Source: Azolla caroliniana (Eukaryota; Polypodiophyta). Taken from it: DNA of 64,000 nt. The notes beneath the pieces are model-generated. The model searched no databases and was not told the origin of the DNA. It saw only the letters and a list, made by a program, of their open reading frames with translations. The DNA lies in NCBI GenBank assembly GCA_043228905.1, contig JBHGNT010000006.1, positions 18,538,001-18,602,000 on the forward strand, read 5' to 3'. Below are positions 33,000-43,107 of this stretch, piece after piece. The translations under genes were made by a program, and so were the position numbers. Each line of letters opens with the position of its first letter. The stretch's first letter is position 1.

Positions 33000-33062
33000 G
33001 CCTAGCCTAGTGGTATGTACATTGTACATCGTATATAAGGATGTGGGTTCAAGTCTCTAAAA
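33000..33062 (+). other. tRNA-like module 2 in A 3' LTR
   Basis: A box TAGCCTAGTGG and B box GGTTCAAGTCT in the second copy of the 130-bp duplicated unit. The T stem is weaker. Confidence 0.68.
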
Positions 33063-33113
33063 TATTATTAAATACAACATTTAAGCTCATTTTTATATCG
33101 TGAAGCACATTCT

Positions 33114-36100
33114 TCACGACACCCACCCCCTCTGAACTTGCACATTGGTTGTGCAGAGTTCATCCAACACTTCTTCTGATTCTTTTAGTTCTTCTACTTC
33201 TTCATAAAATTTAGGCTCTAATGACTCCCTCCTTTTAAATATTTTAATCCTTTTTCCTGCAATTGGGATACGAATTTCTGTCCCATCTAATTCATTGAGG
33301 AAATATGTGGCTTTATCTGTTATTTTCCTAACTTCATAAGGTCCAAACCATCTTTTTGCAAACTTCCGAATAGTACTGTATTGATTATCTAGGCTATTAT
33401 CATATACTAATACCCAATCTCCCTCTTGCACCTTTCTTGGTCGTATTCTTTTCATCTTGTCAAATCTGTCCTTATTCTTGATTCTTGCCTCTTTCAATCT
33501 AGTAGCTGCTTTTTCTATGTCTTCTATCCTTGATTGAAGTTGTCGTATTCGAACCGCAAGTAAATCTTCCCTACTCATTTCCGATTCCCAAGGCAACACA
33601 GCCCATGTAGTTATCTTTTCTTCAATTGGCATTATTGGCTTCTGTCCTGTGATTAATTCTGCAGGCATATATCCAGTAACAGTGCTGTGAGTTGTCCTAT
33701 CAGCCCATAGTGCATAGGGTAAGGTTTTTGGCCAATCACTGACCCGTCCTCTACATGCCTTTGCCAAAGCTTTGACTATTGGCCCATGTCCCCTTTCTAC
33801 CTTTCCATTAGCTTCTGGATTGTACGCCGTTGTCAAAGAAAGCCGAATTCCTATTTTGTCGAAAAAATCTTGAGCTTCCGCAGAATTGAGTTCTCCCCTA
33901 TCTGCCACTATCTTCCCGATACATCCATATCTACAAACAATGTCCTCCAAGATGAATTGACATACCCCTAATGTCCCTTTTGTTCGCAATGAACGGCCTT
34001 CCACTTGATTTGTTAGATCTTCTCTAGCAAGAACCAAGTATCTCTTTTGTCCTACTCCAAGTGGCATTGTTACCAAATCTATCATCCACTTGTAATGCAC
34101 CCCCGGTGAGTATGTTGGGTGTAATTCATCACAAAATTTTACGTTTGAATAATATTGACAAGTGGGACAAGTTTCCACATACTTTTTTATTTGCTCATAG
34201 TATCGAGGCCACCAAAATCGTTCTTTAATCTTACTGAAAGTGGCCCACACTCCTCGATGACCAGCCCATTCTTTGTCATGCAGCTCTCTGATTATCTCCT
34301 TTCTTTGCCCTTCAGAACCTATTACTCTTTGCGGGTTTCCAGTCTTGGTTTTCGGATGTCGCCATAGATATCCTTCATGCAGGAAGAACTTATGGGCTTT
34401 CTTGCGAAACTGTGCGAACTCTTTTCTAGATCGACCTTTGTACTTGTCAGGGGTTTGTAGGTATTTCCCTATTTCCTTGAATTCTTCTTCATACTCCTCT
34501 TCTAGAAACTGCATTCCTCCTTCCCGAGTAATGCTTGTGGTAAGGACTGTTTGTTCTTTGTCCTCATCGTCCGAGTCTGGAATCTCCTCTTCCTCATACC
34601 TTGCTCTTGATAACATATCTGCTACTGCATTTCTATTCCCAGAGATATGTCGAACTTCAGGGTTGATTGATCTAATATAGATACACCATCTTAACATGGC
34701 TTGATCTGGAATATCACAATTAGCTATGATACCCAGAATAGGCAAACTATCAGTTTCTATTATTACTTCAGCACCAATTAAGTAATCTCTGTCTGTCTTT
34801 ACAGTTGTTACTATCCCCCATAGCTCTCTTTTCACCTGTGCATATTTTCTTTGTCGACCACTAAGAACCTTTGCCCCGAATCGGACTGGATACCTTTCTT
34901 CCCTATCTCTTTGGCTTATCACCCATCCAATTCCAATGGGACTAGAGTCTACTGTGAGATATATGGGTCGGGTGTAGTCTGGTTGCTTTAATGGTGGAGC
35001 TTGTGCCAAGTAGTACTTCAATTTCTTCATTGCCTCTGAATGCTCTTCACTCCATTCAAATGTCTCTCCTTTTCTTAGGAGTCTATATAAAGGTTCAGAT
35101 AAATGGGCATAATGCGGAATCCATTTACAGTAAAAAACACATACCCCCAGAAACCTTCGTACTTCTGAGATGGATGTACATTCCTCTTGCATATTTTGAA
35201 TTGCATTGACCTTGGTTGGGGATGGCTTTCTCCCATACGGGCCACACATATGACCAATTATTAATATCTCTTTTGCCCCAAATATTGACTTCGCCCCTGA
35301 TAAGGTCAAATGCACTTCTTCCATCCTTGATAGCACCTTCTCACAATCCTTGATATGATCAGCAACGAATTGACGGCAACCACTTTCGTCCAATTCCTCA
35401 TTCTTCTCTTCCTCCTTGCATCCCTTAATTGGAACATCATCTAGAAAAGGCATTGTAATATGAGGAATAAAATCACGAAGTACCTTGTTCATTCCATTCA
35501 TCATATGCGCCACCGAGTTGGTCGCTCCTTGCGGCAAGGTGCACATCCGTACTAACCCTATAGGTGTCTTGATAGAAGTTATATCTCGACTTTTGATAGC
35601 AAGTTGAAATTGATCATACCCGGAATAAAGGTCTCCCATTGAATATATAGCTCTTCCTGCAAACATCTCAGCAAACTCATCCACAATTGGCCCTACTCCC
35701 GAGTTTCGGATTGTTACCTTATTCACGGGTTGCATATCTTGGATAAATCGGAGTCGCCCATCTTTCTTTAACACAGTGAACCATCGACTCGAGTAAGGAG
35801 CGTTCGATGGTTCCAAGATACCCATCCTTATCTTTTCTTTCAAAAGTTCTAATAGTTGAGGGATTCTAGCCCTAGGCATGGGTATTGGCTTAAAGTTCCA
35901 TGGAATATGAGGGATAGTGAATATAACCATGGGCTCCACAATTTCTGGATCCACACACCCTATTTCCTCCGGTTGGAATGCGAACGCCTTTCCATGCCTT
36001 TTTAACATCTCCCTGAACTGCTTTTCTTCAGCGGGTAATAGGAAGTCACCCCCTCCTATTTTCATCCCTTGTATTGTTTCCGGAGTAAACACATGTCCTA

Positions 36101-36479
36101 CCTTTCGTGGGTCTCTGATCATTGGCTCTGTGGCAGCTTCTTTGATTGCCTTTTCACTATCCCCTGGAAGTGGAGCAGCAATAGGATGAACCTTCTTCTC
36201 CACTGTCTTGTACTTTGTTAGTACATGTGCTTCATGATCCTTTCGAGCAACTTCTTCAATGACCTCATACATCTTGATTGAATGGACAGGAACTTGGATT
36301 TCATTGTCTTCTTCCATTGCTTCCAAATGAGTTATTGTATCTTCAAAACTTAATTCGTCAAACATATCCTGAATTTCTTCATCATCATCTATTAATCCAA
36401 AACACTTAAAGTACTCGAAAGCATTTTGTATTTTATTATTATTTACTTTTAGTATAAAAGTAGCACCATTAGATGACAT
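33114..36479 (-). CDS. pol: Pol of element A: reverse transcriptase, RNase H, integrase
   Basis: 1121 codons without a stop. Same order as F pol and similar along its whole length: RT with LRFIQDMQPVNKVTIRNSG, DLYSGYDQFQLA and catalytic PFLDD; RNase H with TVDSSPIGIGW, RELWG, TDSLPILG and VADMLSRA; integrase zinc site HDKEWAGHRG...CPTCQYY; core Asp in WMIDLV, VADRGELNS and Glu in GKVERGHG; RWFGPYEVRKITD near the C-terminus. The stop falls inside the 3' LTR, as in F. The true pol reading probably enters from gag by -1 frameshift, since the frame is open upstream of this Met to the gag stop. The host gag is interrupted by Cop1 and carries one nonsense codon, so the element is no longer autonomous. 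Confidence 0.93.
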   Translation of the reverse strand: MSSNGATFILKVNNNKIQNAFEYFKCFGLIDDDEEIQDMFDELSFEDTITHLEAMEEDNEIQVPVHSIKMYEVIEEVARKDHEAHVLTKYKTVEKKVHPIAAPLPGDSEKAIKEAATEPMIRDPRKVGHVFTPETIQGMKIGGGDFLLPAEEKQFREMLKRHGKAFAFQPEEIGCVDPEIVEPMVIFTIPHIPWNFKPIPMPRARIPQLLELLKEKIRMGILEPSNAPYSSRWFTVLKKDGRLRFIQDMQPVNKVTIRNSGVGPIVDEFAEMFAGRAIYSMGDLYSGYDQFQLAIKSRDITSIKTPIGLVRMCTLPQGATNSVAHMMNGMNKVLRDFIPHITMPFLDDVPIKGCKEEEKNEELDESGCRQFVADHIKDCEKVLSRMEEVHLTLSGAKSIFGAKEILIIGHMCGPYGRKPSPTKVNAIQNMQEECTSISEVRRFLGVCVFYCKWIPHYAHLSEPLYRLLRKGETFEWSEEHSEAMKKLKYYLAQAPPLKQPDYTRPIYLTVDSSPIGIGWVISQRDREERYPVRFGAKVLSGRQRKYAQVKRELWGIVTTVKTDRDYLIGAEVIIETDSLPILGIIANCDIPDQAMLRWCIYIRSINPEVRHISGNRNAVADMLSRARYEEEEIPDSDDEDKEQTVLTTSITREGGMQFLEEEYEEEFKEIGKYLQTPDKYKGRSRKEFAQFRKKAHKFFLHEGYLWRHPKTKTGNPQRVIGSEGQRKEIIRELHDKEWAGHRGVWATFSKIKERFWWPRYYEQIKKYVETCPTCQYYSNVKFCDELHPTYSPGVHYKWMIDLVTMPLGVGQKRYLVLAREDLTNQVEGRSLRTKGTLGVCQFILEDIVCRYGCIGKIVADRGELNSAEAQDFFDKIGIRLSLTTAYNPEANGKVERGHGPIVKALAKACRGRVSDWPKTLPYALWADRTTHSTVTGYMPAELITGQKPIMPIEEKITTWAVLPWESEMSREDLLAVRIRQLQSRIEDIEKAATRLKEARIKNKDRFDKMKRIRPRKVQEGDWVLVYDNSLDNQYSTIRKFAKRWFGPYEVRKITDKATYFLNELDGTEIRIPIAGKRIKIFKRRESLEPKFYEEVEELKESEEVLDELCTTNVQVQRGWVS

Positions 36480-36568
36480 TGTACAAGGAATATCTTTATT
36501 TACATTATTATTTATGGGGTTTTCTTTTATGCTCGGGCTATCACAGCCCCTACCTGTAAAAGCCCTAT

Positions 36569-36578
36569 CTAAAAATCC
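36569..36578 (-). promoter_or_regulatory. Gag-pol junction of element A, likely -1 frameshift site
   Basis: Minus strand GGATTTTTAG: gag ends GAT-TTT-TAG and the -1 frame continues GFLDRAF into pol. Same five-U run as in F. Confidence 0.6.
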
Positions 36579-38335
36579 TGGGAAAACTCTTCATCCATCT
36601 CTTGAATTGGATGTTCCCTCAAGCATTCTTTGTTTCTTTCATGGTTGGGCCTCACGGTTAAGAATTGGACAGTCTTTCTTCCATCTTGACTCTTGATTCT
36701 CGCGAAAGCCGAACCATCATCAATAACCTTTGTTTCCATCCTCACTGCGGTGATGTAGGGCTGGCCAAGGATGACGGGGTAGGTTGATCGATCCTGCACA
36801 AAGAAATTTTGATTCGCCGAGACATCACCAATTGTTACCTTCACATTAGGACATGCTCCGAATAGATCCTCCGTAGTTTCTGTGGCAGCTCTTATTTTCC
36901 ACCCATGATTCTTGTCGATCAGCCATCGTCCTCGAGCGTAAAATTCCGATGACATCATGTTAATCTATGATCCATGATCGATCAAAGCAATACATGGAAT
37001 TTGCTGCTCCCCAATTTTTGCAGGTGCCTCCGTTGTTGCTCGAGCCCAATGGTCCCTTGTATAGTGACTCCTATCCCCTTCATGGACGCCAACATCATTC
37101 TGGTTTTTTACACTTGTAGCATTGATGGTGCCACCATACAAATCTTGGAGTGTTGCTGCACACCCTCCTGTAATTTCCTCCGTCACCTGTCTCTTCCTTC
37201 TAATAATATCTATGATAACTTCATGAAATTCTTTCTTTGCTATACCCAACACTTCTCTTAAAGTAAATTCTACCTTACTATTTAATATTCTTGTTTCTAG
37301 TACCTTTTTTATATCCGTCGTTGTTTCTATGTCTGAGGCAAGCTTGAAAGATGGGCCTGTCTTTCCTTTTACTTTATCAGCTTCCTTCGGCTCAATAGCA
37401 CCCTTTTCCATCTCCCTTCTCTTTTGTTCTCGTGTCTCATGTCTCTTTGTCGGATCAGCTTCCTCAGCTCTCTTCCGCTTCTCTTCCACTAGCACATCTT
37501 GTGCATTCACTTGGGCGAATGCTGATAGCGCGTCTACTAGATCATTCCATCCAGTGAAGTTTCGTATTTCATCTCCCGCTCTTTTTAATTCATCCACTCG
37601 AACCTTCCCTTTTCTTGCATAATCCATCACATCTTGCCAAAAGCCAGATCCACCATATGAGTCTTCTACGCGCAATCCTAAGGTTGCCACAGATTGTATC
37701 GCTTGAGTCGTTTCTCTCTCGGCATCTTCCATTAGCCTTTTCATTCCTCCTCGCCCGAAGTTGAGTTGAAGTGGTTGTCGAGTCTCAGTTGAGTGAATCT
37801 TGCCATCTTGATAGTAGATTTTATTATGATTAAGAGCATCCCTATGCTCTTGACAATCTTTCTTCTGGTGGTCGATACTATCACACCACATACACCTTCG
37901 GACCATTCCACCTCCCTGCCTTGATGAAGTCGAGCTTTGTCCTGATTCTAGCTTCGTCACTTTGATCGACAAGTCTTTCATGCCTTTCACTAATTCGTGT
38001 AAGAGTGATTCTTCTACTTTCTTTTCTCCCGACTCGTTCCCCGTTTCTTCATCATTTCTGTCGGGCAACTCCATAAACCATAACTTTCTTTTGCAGAAAT
38101 GGGCGCACGCCCTTTTCACCTCCTCCCAATCTTCAGTAAGTCCACTTAGACTATTCTGATCTTCTAAAAGCATTCCCAAGTCCTTCCTGTCTTTAATATT
38201 AGTAGCTTGTAGAAACAATATGACTTTATCTGGCACTATTATATTTCTATCTCTAACATTTAGTTGCTCAAATCTTTCCGAAAACTCTTTTAATACTTCC
38301 AAAACACTTAAATGTTTATAAGACTCTACCCAATC
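36569..38335 (-). pseudogene. gag: Gag-protease of element A, C-terminal part
   Basis: Continues from 43763 across Cop1. Contains VLKEFSERFEQLNVRDRNII, the CCHC knuckle CMWCDSIDHQKKDC, a long charged region, FKLASDIETTTDIKKVLETR, and protease with LIDHGS at 36965-36985. D-H-G is again in place of D-T/S-G, and VILGQPYITAVRME follows. One nonsense codon (TAG at 36962-36964, where F has Glu GAG in DHGSEIN) breaks it just after the active site. Otherwise open. Confidence 0.88.
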
Positions 38336-38991
38336 TGTTGAACACCGCACTCGGCCACAACCGAGAAATAGGATCAAATCACAGAAAACAGGAAATACGA
38401 AATGCTCCAAGACAATAGAGAGAAGAGTACACAGTATGTTTTACGTGGAAAACCCTAAATGGGAAAAACCACGTGAGTCCTCAAACTCCAACTCACACTA
38501 TACACAGAGATGTACAATGGTGAAGCTACAAAGGCAACAACCTTGAGCTCACTGTCTTCGCCACAGGCGGCGGCAATACACAGAGGCGTCGACCTCTTCC
38601 TTTCTTACTCTCTCTCTCGGCTGCTCACACTTCGCTCTCTCGGCTAGAACATAAAAAATGAGCAACAACAAAACAACTATTTGCCCTAAGTCATATTTAT
38701 ACACATATGACTTTCGGGCTATTTACAAATATAGCCTCAAGGGCACTTGGCAAACATATTGACAAATATGTCCCCGCATCCGGATCTCGCTCCGGGTACA
38801 TACATCATCCGGCTCCGTAACCGGGGTCTTCATCATCCGGCTCCGTAACCGGGGTCTTCATCATCCGGCTCCGTAACCGGGGTCTTCTTCATCCGGCTTC
38901 ATGCCGGGTCATCATCCGGTTCCGTAACCGTAACCGGGCTTGCCGTCATTCGTCTCCGGACATCCCATCCGGAGGGACCGATATCCCAACA
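38336..38991 (-). repeat. 3' LTR of Cop1
   Basis: TGTTGAACACCGCACTCGG to GACCGATATCCCAACA. Holds three tandem copies of a 27-28 bp unit (CATCATCCGGCTCCGTAACC plus GGGGTCTT) at about 38806-38885. Confidence 0.95.
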
Positions 38992-39003
38992 AACTCCCCC
39001 TTC
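38992..39003 (-). other. Polypurine tract of Cop1
   Basis: Minus strand GAAGGGGGAGTT next to the 3' LTR; it overlaps the stop codon of gag-pol. Confidence 0.88.
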
Positions 39004-42000
39004 ACTTCGGCATGGGATGTCTCTCCAATCCGATCCTCCTCCGGCATGCTTCCAGCTTGTCGGGTGTGAGTACTTTGGTCAGCATATCTGACCCGTTCTC
39101 GTCCGTGTGGATCTTCGTCAGCACGAACTCCTTATCTTCTATCCTTTCCCGGATCCAGTGGTATCTACGCTGGATGTGTTTCGTCCGGGAATGGTAGGCC
39201 GCGTTCTTCGCAAGGTGGATGGCACTCTGACTGTCGCAGTAGAGTCGGTACTCCTCCTGCCGGATACCGAGCTCTCTAATGAAGTCCTTTATCCATATTA
39301 TTTCCTTGCCGGTTTCAACAGCCGCCATGTACTCCGCCTCCGTGGTTGACAACGCAACCGTCTTCTGCAGCCTTGACTGCCACGAAACGGCTCCCCCTGC
39401 ATACGTCATCACATACCCTGATGTGGACCGGCTGGTATCTGCATCAGCCGACATATCCGAATCGGTGAAGCCGTCGAGTTCGGGCTTACCGGAGCCGAAT
39501 CGGAGGCACACGTTCGCCGTGCCCTTCAGGTATCGGAGTATCCACTTGGCCGCGATCCAGTGTTCTTTGCCGGGATTGCTCATGTACCGGCTCACCACTC
39601 CGACTGCATATCCGATGTCCGGTCTCGTACACACCATGGCGTACATCAAGCTCCCGACGGCTGAGGCATACGGCACTTTCATCATATCCTCCTTTTCAGC
39701 CTTTGTCTTGGGACTTTGCTTGCTGGACAGCTTGCAGTTTGCCGGGAGGGTCGATCCGACTGGTCTTGCTTCCGACATGTTGAACCGTTTAAGCACCTTT
39801 GTCACGTACTTCTCCTGTGATAGCCACAACTGCTTCTTGCTCCGGTCTCGGATGATGTGCATCCCTAGTATTTGCCTCGCCGGACCCAGGTCCTTCATTG
39901 AGAAGGTTCGGTGAAGAGCCTTCTTCAGCATCCGTATCTTGGCCTGGTCCCGTCCGACGATCAACATGTCGTCCACATACAGGAGGAGTATTAGAAAGTC
40001 TCCTCCTTCGAACTTCTTCACAAACACGCAGTGGTCGGACTGCGTTTTGAGGTACCCTTCGTCGGTCATGAAGGAGTCGAACTTCCGGTACCATTGCCGG
40101 GGAGCCTGCTTCAGTCCGTAAAGGCTCTTCTTCAACCGGCATACCAGGTGCTCCTTCCCTTTCTTCTCGAATCCTTCCGGTTGCTGCATGTAGATCTCTT
40201 CTTCGAGGTCACCGTGAAGGAATGCCGTCTTCACGTCCATCTGTTCTACCTCGAGGTCCATGCTTGCCGCTATGCTCAGCACCGTTCGGATGGAGGTCAT
40301 CTTCACTACCGGGGCAAATATCTCGTCGAAGTCGACGCCCTTCTTCTGCTGAAACCCCTTCACCACGATCCTGGCTTTGTATCTCGAGGGGTTTCCGGCA
40401 TCTCCCGGTTTCAGCTTGAACACCCACTTGTTACGGAGTGCCCGTTTTCCTTTCGGCAGCTCCACAAGTTCATATGTGTGGTTCTCATGCAGGGAATCCA
40501 TCTCCTCCTGCATGGCACTTAACCACCTGCGGCTATGGGTGTCATGCTTCGCTTCTTCAAAGCTCTCCGGCTCCCCCTCGTCGGTTAGCAGCACGTGCTC
40601 TGGTTCCGGAAATCTCCGGGGGGCCCTTCTCTCTCTTAGAGGATATCTCCGTTCCGGAGTTTCGATAATCGGTTCTTCCGATTCTTCTTCATCCGAATCC
40701 ATTTCGGGGTCGGGGCCGGTTCCGGTATCATTTTCATCTTCTTCGGCCGGTTCTGTTTCTTCATCGTCTTCGGCCGGATCCTCGAGTGCTAACCGGTCCC
40801 TTGCCGGTCGGGACTGCTCCTCGTAGAGTTGATCCTCACCGGTCGACTTGGAGCTCTTAATCTTCTTCTCCGACTCCCAGTCGGCGAGTGTCTTGTCCTC
40901 CATGAAGATGATGTCTCGACTCCTGAATATCTTCTTGTCGACCGGGTCCCATACTCGGTAGCCGAACTCATCGTCGCCGTAACCGAGGAAGATGCATGGC
41001 CGGGTCTTTGGATCTAGCTTTCCTCTCCGGTCCTTTGCCACATGCACGTATGCGAGACACCCGAACACCTTCAGATGCCGGTAGGACACTTCCTTACCGG
41101 TCCACACTTTCTGCGGCGTGTCTCCGTCCAAAGGTACTGAGGGTGATCTGTTTATCACGTATGTCGCCGTCGACATTGCCTCAGCCCAAAACCCCTTGGG
41201 TAATTTCGCATGTGCCAGCATACTCCGGACCCTCTCCATTATGGTCCGGTTCATCCTCTCGGCCAGCCCGTTCAGTTCCGGCGTCTTCGGCACAGTAAAC
41301 TCGAGTCGGATTCCCTTCGAGCGACAGTACTCCTGGAACTGCCCCCGGTATTCCCCTCCGTTATCCGCTCGTATCGCTTTCAGCTTCTTGCCGGATTCCC
41401 TTTCCACTCTCGCGTGAAGTTCTTTGAAGACGGACAATACTTGGTCCTTTGTCTTTAACGGTGCCGTCCACAGCTTCCGGCTATGGTCGTCAATGAATGT
41501 TACGAAGTACTGGGCTCCGCCATGTGACTTCGTTTCTACCTGACACACATCAGTATGCACCAACTCCAATGGTGCGCTACGTCTCGTCGGTGGCCTTGAG
41601 TGGAAGGAGGTTCGGTTTTGCTTACCGGCCAGACAGTCGGTGCACTTCTCCAGGCGCACATGCTTCACTGGAATAAGGTTGTCTTCTGCAAGCCTCTTCA
41701 TCCCCTTCTCACTCATGTGGCATAGTCTCTTGTGCCACAGCTCACCGGCAGTGTCGGCTGCCACATTCAACTCTTCCGGACATAACCGGGCATTCATCAG
41801 GTACAGTGTGTTGTCTTTCCGGGCCCGAGCCACTATCAGGTTCCCCTTGCTGAACTTCATTACGCCGTTCCGGATGCTACCTGTGTAGCCTTCATCATCT
41901 AGCCTCCCGGCCGAAATCAGGTTCAATCGAACCTCCGGAACGTGTCTGACATCCTTCAGCAGCATTTTGCATCCGGTCGAGGTTGTCACCCACACGTCTC

Positions 42001-43075
42001 CTATGCCGGCAATCCGGCACGTACCTTCATTTCCCATCCGAACACAGCCATGCTCACCGGCTGTGTAGGATGAGAAGTATCTTCTCTCCGGGGTCAGGTG
42101 GAACGACGCTCCGGAATCGATCACCCAGGTCGTCTCATCGCCGGCAATGTTTAGTTCACCTTCTTCGGTGATGAGCATGATCTCCTCTTCACTTGCCGCG
42201 AGTGCCGTCGTTCCTTTCCGGTCCTGCCCTCGCCGATCCGGACCTCTCCGGTCCGTGGCTCCCCGGTATGCACCGTTTCGTTCCGGTGACTTCTTCAAAT
42301 CGGTGTCGTCGGCTCCGTTGTCTTTACGGTAATGCCGACAATTCTTTCGGAAGTGCCCCGGCTTCCCACAGTGGAAGCATGTTGGCCTTCCTCTTGACTG
42401 CGACCGGGTCCCCGACTTCTCCCGTCTTTGCGGACTCCGGTTCCATTGTCTTCCCCGTTCCGATTCGGTAAGCAGCGCCTTCGAGTCGGAGACCGGTTCT
42501 TTATCTCTCCGACGCGCTTCTTCGTTCAAAATACTTGTCTTTACCGTTTGTAGAGACAAGTTATCTTCGGTGCAGGAGGTGCTGAGAGTCACCACCAAGT
42601 TCTCCCAGCTGTCCGGCAATGTACACATCAGGATGATGGCTTGCATTGCATCCTCCAACGGGAACTTGATCGCCGCAAGCTGGTTCACGAATCCCATGAA
42701 CGTGCTTACGTGTTCCACCATACTCTCGCCGTCCCGGTACTTGAGGTTCACTATCTTTCTCATCAGGGAGGTCCGGTTCAACGCATTCTTCCTCTCGTAG
42801 AGGCCCGACAGCTTCCGCCACATCTCATATGCGTTGGTGTCATTCGCCACGTGTTGTAGAACGCTCACGTCGACGTATTGCCGAATGGTTGCAACGGCTT
42901 TCCGGTTCAGAAGCCTCCACTCCGTCTCAAGTACCCCCTTGGGTATTTCCGACCTGTCGATCGGTTCATACAGGTCCCGAACAATGAGCAGGTCCTCCAT
43001 CTTTATCTTCCAGTCGGCGTAGTTCTGCGCGTTCAGCACCATCATGCCCGGAGGCCCACCACCGCCGCCTTCCAT
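39002..43075 (-). CDS. Gag-pol polyprotein of Cop1
   Basis: 1357 codons from ATG 43075 (MEGGGGGPPGMMVLNAQNYA), the first Met after the primer site. Gag with WKIKMEDLLIVRDLYEPIDR and a CFHCGKPGHFRKNC zinc knuckle at about residue 235. Protease WVIDSGASFHLTPE at about 320. Integrase zinc site HKRLCHMSEKG...CTDCLAGK at about 450, core with HTDVC, IRADNGGEYRGQFQEY and LNGLAERMNRTIMERV. RT with FLHGDLEEEIYMQQPEGF and LLLYVDDMLIVG at about 1065. RNase H with SRLQKTVALSTTEAEYMAAV and KHIQRRYHW near the end. All catalytic positions appear present. The order PR-IN-RT-RH and the wording place it with tobacco Tnt1 (Tork/TAR-type). Probably competent, which only expression or new insertions can show. Confidence 0.96.
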   Translation of the reverse strand: MEGGGGGPPGMMVLNAQNYADWKIKMEDLLIVRDLYEPIDRSEIPKGVLETEWRLLNRKAVATIRQYVDVSVLQHVANDTNAYEMWRKLSGLYERKNALNRTSLMRKIVNLKYRDGESMVEHVSTFMGFVNQLAAIKFPLEDAMQAIILMCTLPDSWENLVVTLSTSCTEDNLSLQTVKTSILNEEARRRDKEPVSDSKALLTESERGRQWNRSPQRREKSGTRSQSRGRPTCFHCGKPGHFRKNCRHYRKDNGADDTDLKKSPERNGAYRGATDRRGPDRRGQDRKGTTALAASEEEIMLITEEGELNIAGDETTWVIDSGASFHLTPERRYFSSYTAGEHGCVRMGNEGTCRIAGIGDVWVTTSTGCKMLLKDVRHVPEVRLNLISAGRLDDEGYTGSIRNGVMKFSKGNLIVARARKDNTLYLMNARLCPEELNVAADTAGELWHKRLCHMSEKGMKRLAEDNLIPVKHVRLEKCTDCLAGKQNRTSFHSRPPTRRSAPLELVHTDVCQVETKSHGGAQYFVTFIDDHSRKLWTAPLKTKDQVLSVFKELHARVERESGKKLKAIRADNGGEYRGQFQEYCRSKGIRLEFTVPKTPELNGLAERMNRTIMERVRSMLAHAKLPKGFWAEAMSTATYVINRSPSVPLDGDTPQKVWTGKEVSYRHLKVFGCLAYVHVAKDRRGKLDPKTRPCIFLGYGDDEFGYRVWDPVDKKIFRSRDIIFMEDKTLADWESEKKIKSSKSTGEDQLYEEQSRPARDRLALEDPAEDDEETEPAEEDENDTGTGPDPEMDSDEEESEEPIIETPERRYPLRERRAPRRFPEPEHVLLTDEGEPESFEEAKHDTHSRRWLSAMQEEMDSLHENHTYELVELPKGKRALRNKWVFKLKPGDAGNPSRYKARIVVKGFQQKKGVDFDEIFAPVVKMTSIRTVLSIAASMDLEVEQMDVKTAFLHGDLEEEIYMQQPEGFEKKGKEHLVCRLKKSLYGLKQAPRQWYRKFDSFMTDEGYLKTQSDHCVFVKKFEGGDFLILLLYVDDMLIVGRDQAKIRMLKKALHRTFSMKDLGPARQILGMHIIRDRSKKQLWLSQEKYVTKVLKRFNMSEARPVGSTLPANCKLSSKQSPKTKAEKEDMMKVPYASAVGSLMYAMVCTRPDIGYAVGVVSRYMSNPGKEHWIAAKWILRYLKGTANVCLRFGSGKPELDGFTDSDMSADADTSRSTSGYVMTYAGGAVSWQSRLQKTVALSTTEAEYMAAVETGKEIIWIKDFIRELGIRQEEYRLYCDSQSAIHLAKNAAYHSRTKHIQRRYHWIRERIEDKEFVLTKIHTDENGSDMLTKVLTPDKLEACRRRIGLERHPMPK

Positions 43076-43092
43076 CTTCTGTGTTACCGTCG

Positions 43093-43104
43093 CTCTGATA
43101 CCAC
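43093..43104 (-). other. Primer-binding site of Cop1
   Basis: Minus strand TGGTATCAGAGC, perfect complement of plant initiator tRNA-Met 3' end, 3 bases inside the LTR. Confidence 0.95.
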
Positions 43105-43107
43105 TTT

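Larger units (their letters stand above)
32237..33121 (-). repeat. 3' LTR of element A
   Basis: Outer end TGTCCGGTACGGTAG (4-bp longer than the other LTR), inner end CTTCACGACA, followed by CCCACCCCCTCTG, the reversed purine tract. Contains six or more CATGCA/TGCATG motifs at 32709-32803 and a duplicated unit of about 130 bp with two tRNA-like modules. Confidence 0.88.

Noticed and set aside
38806-38885. Direct repeats resembling a CRISPR array
   Set aside because: Three contiguous 27-28 bp units without unique spacers, inside a Copia LTR of a eukaryote.
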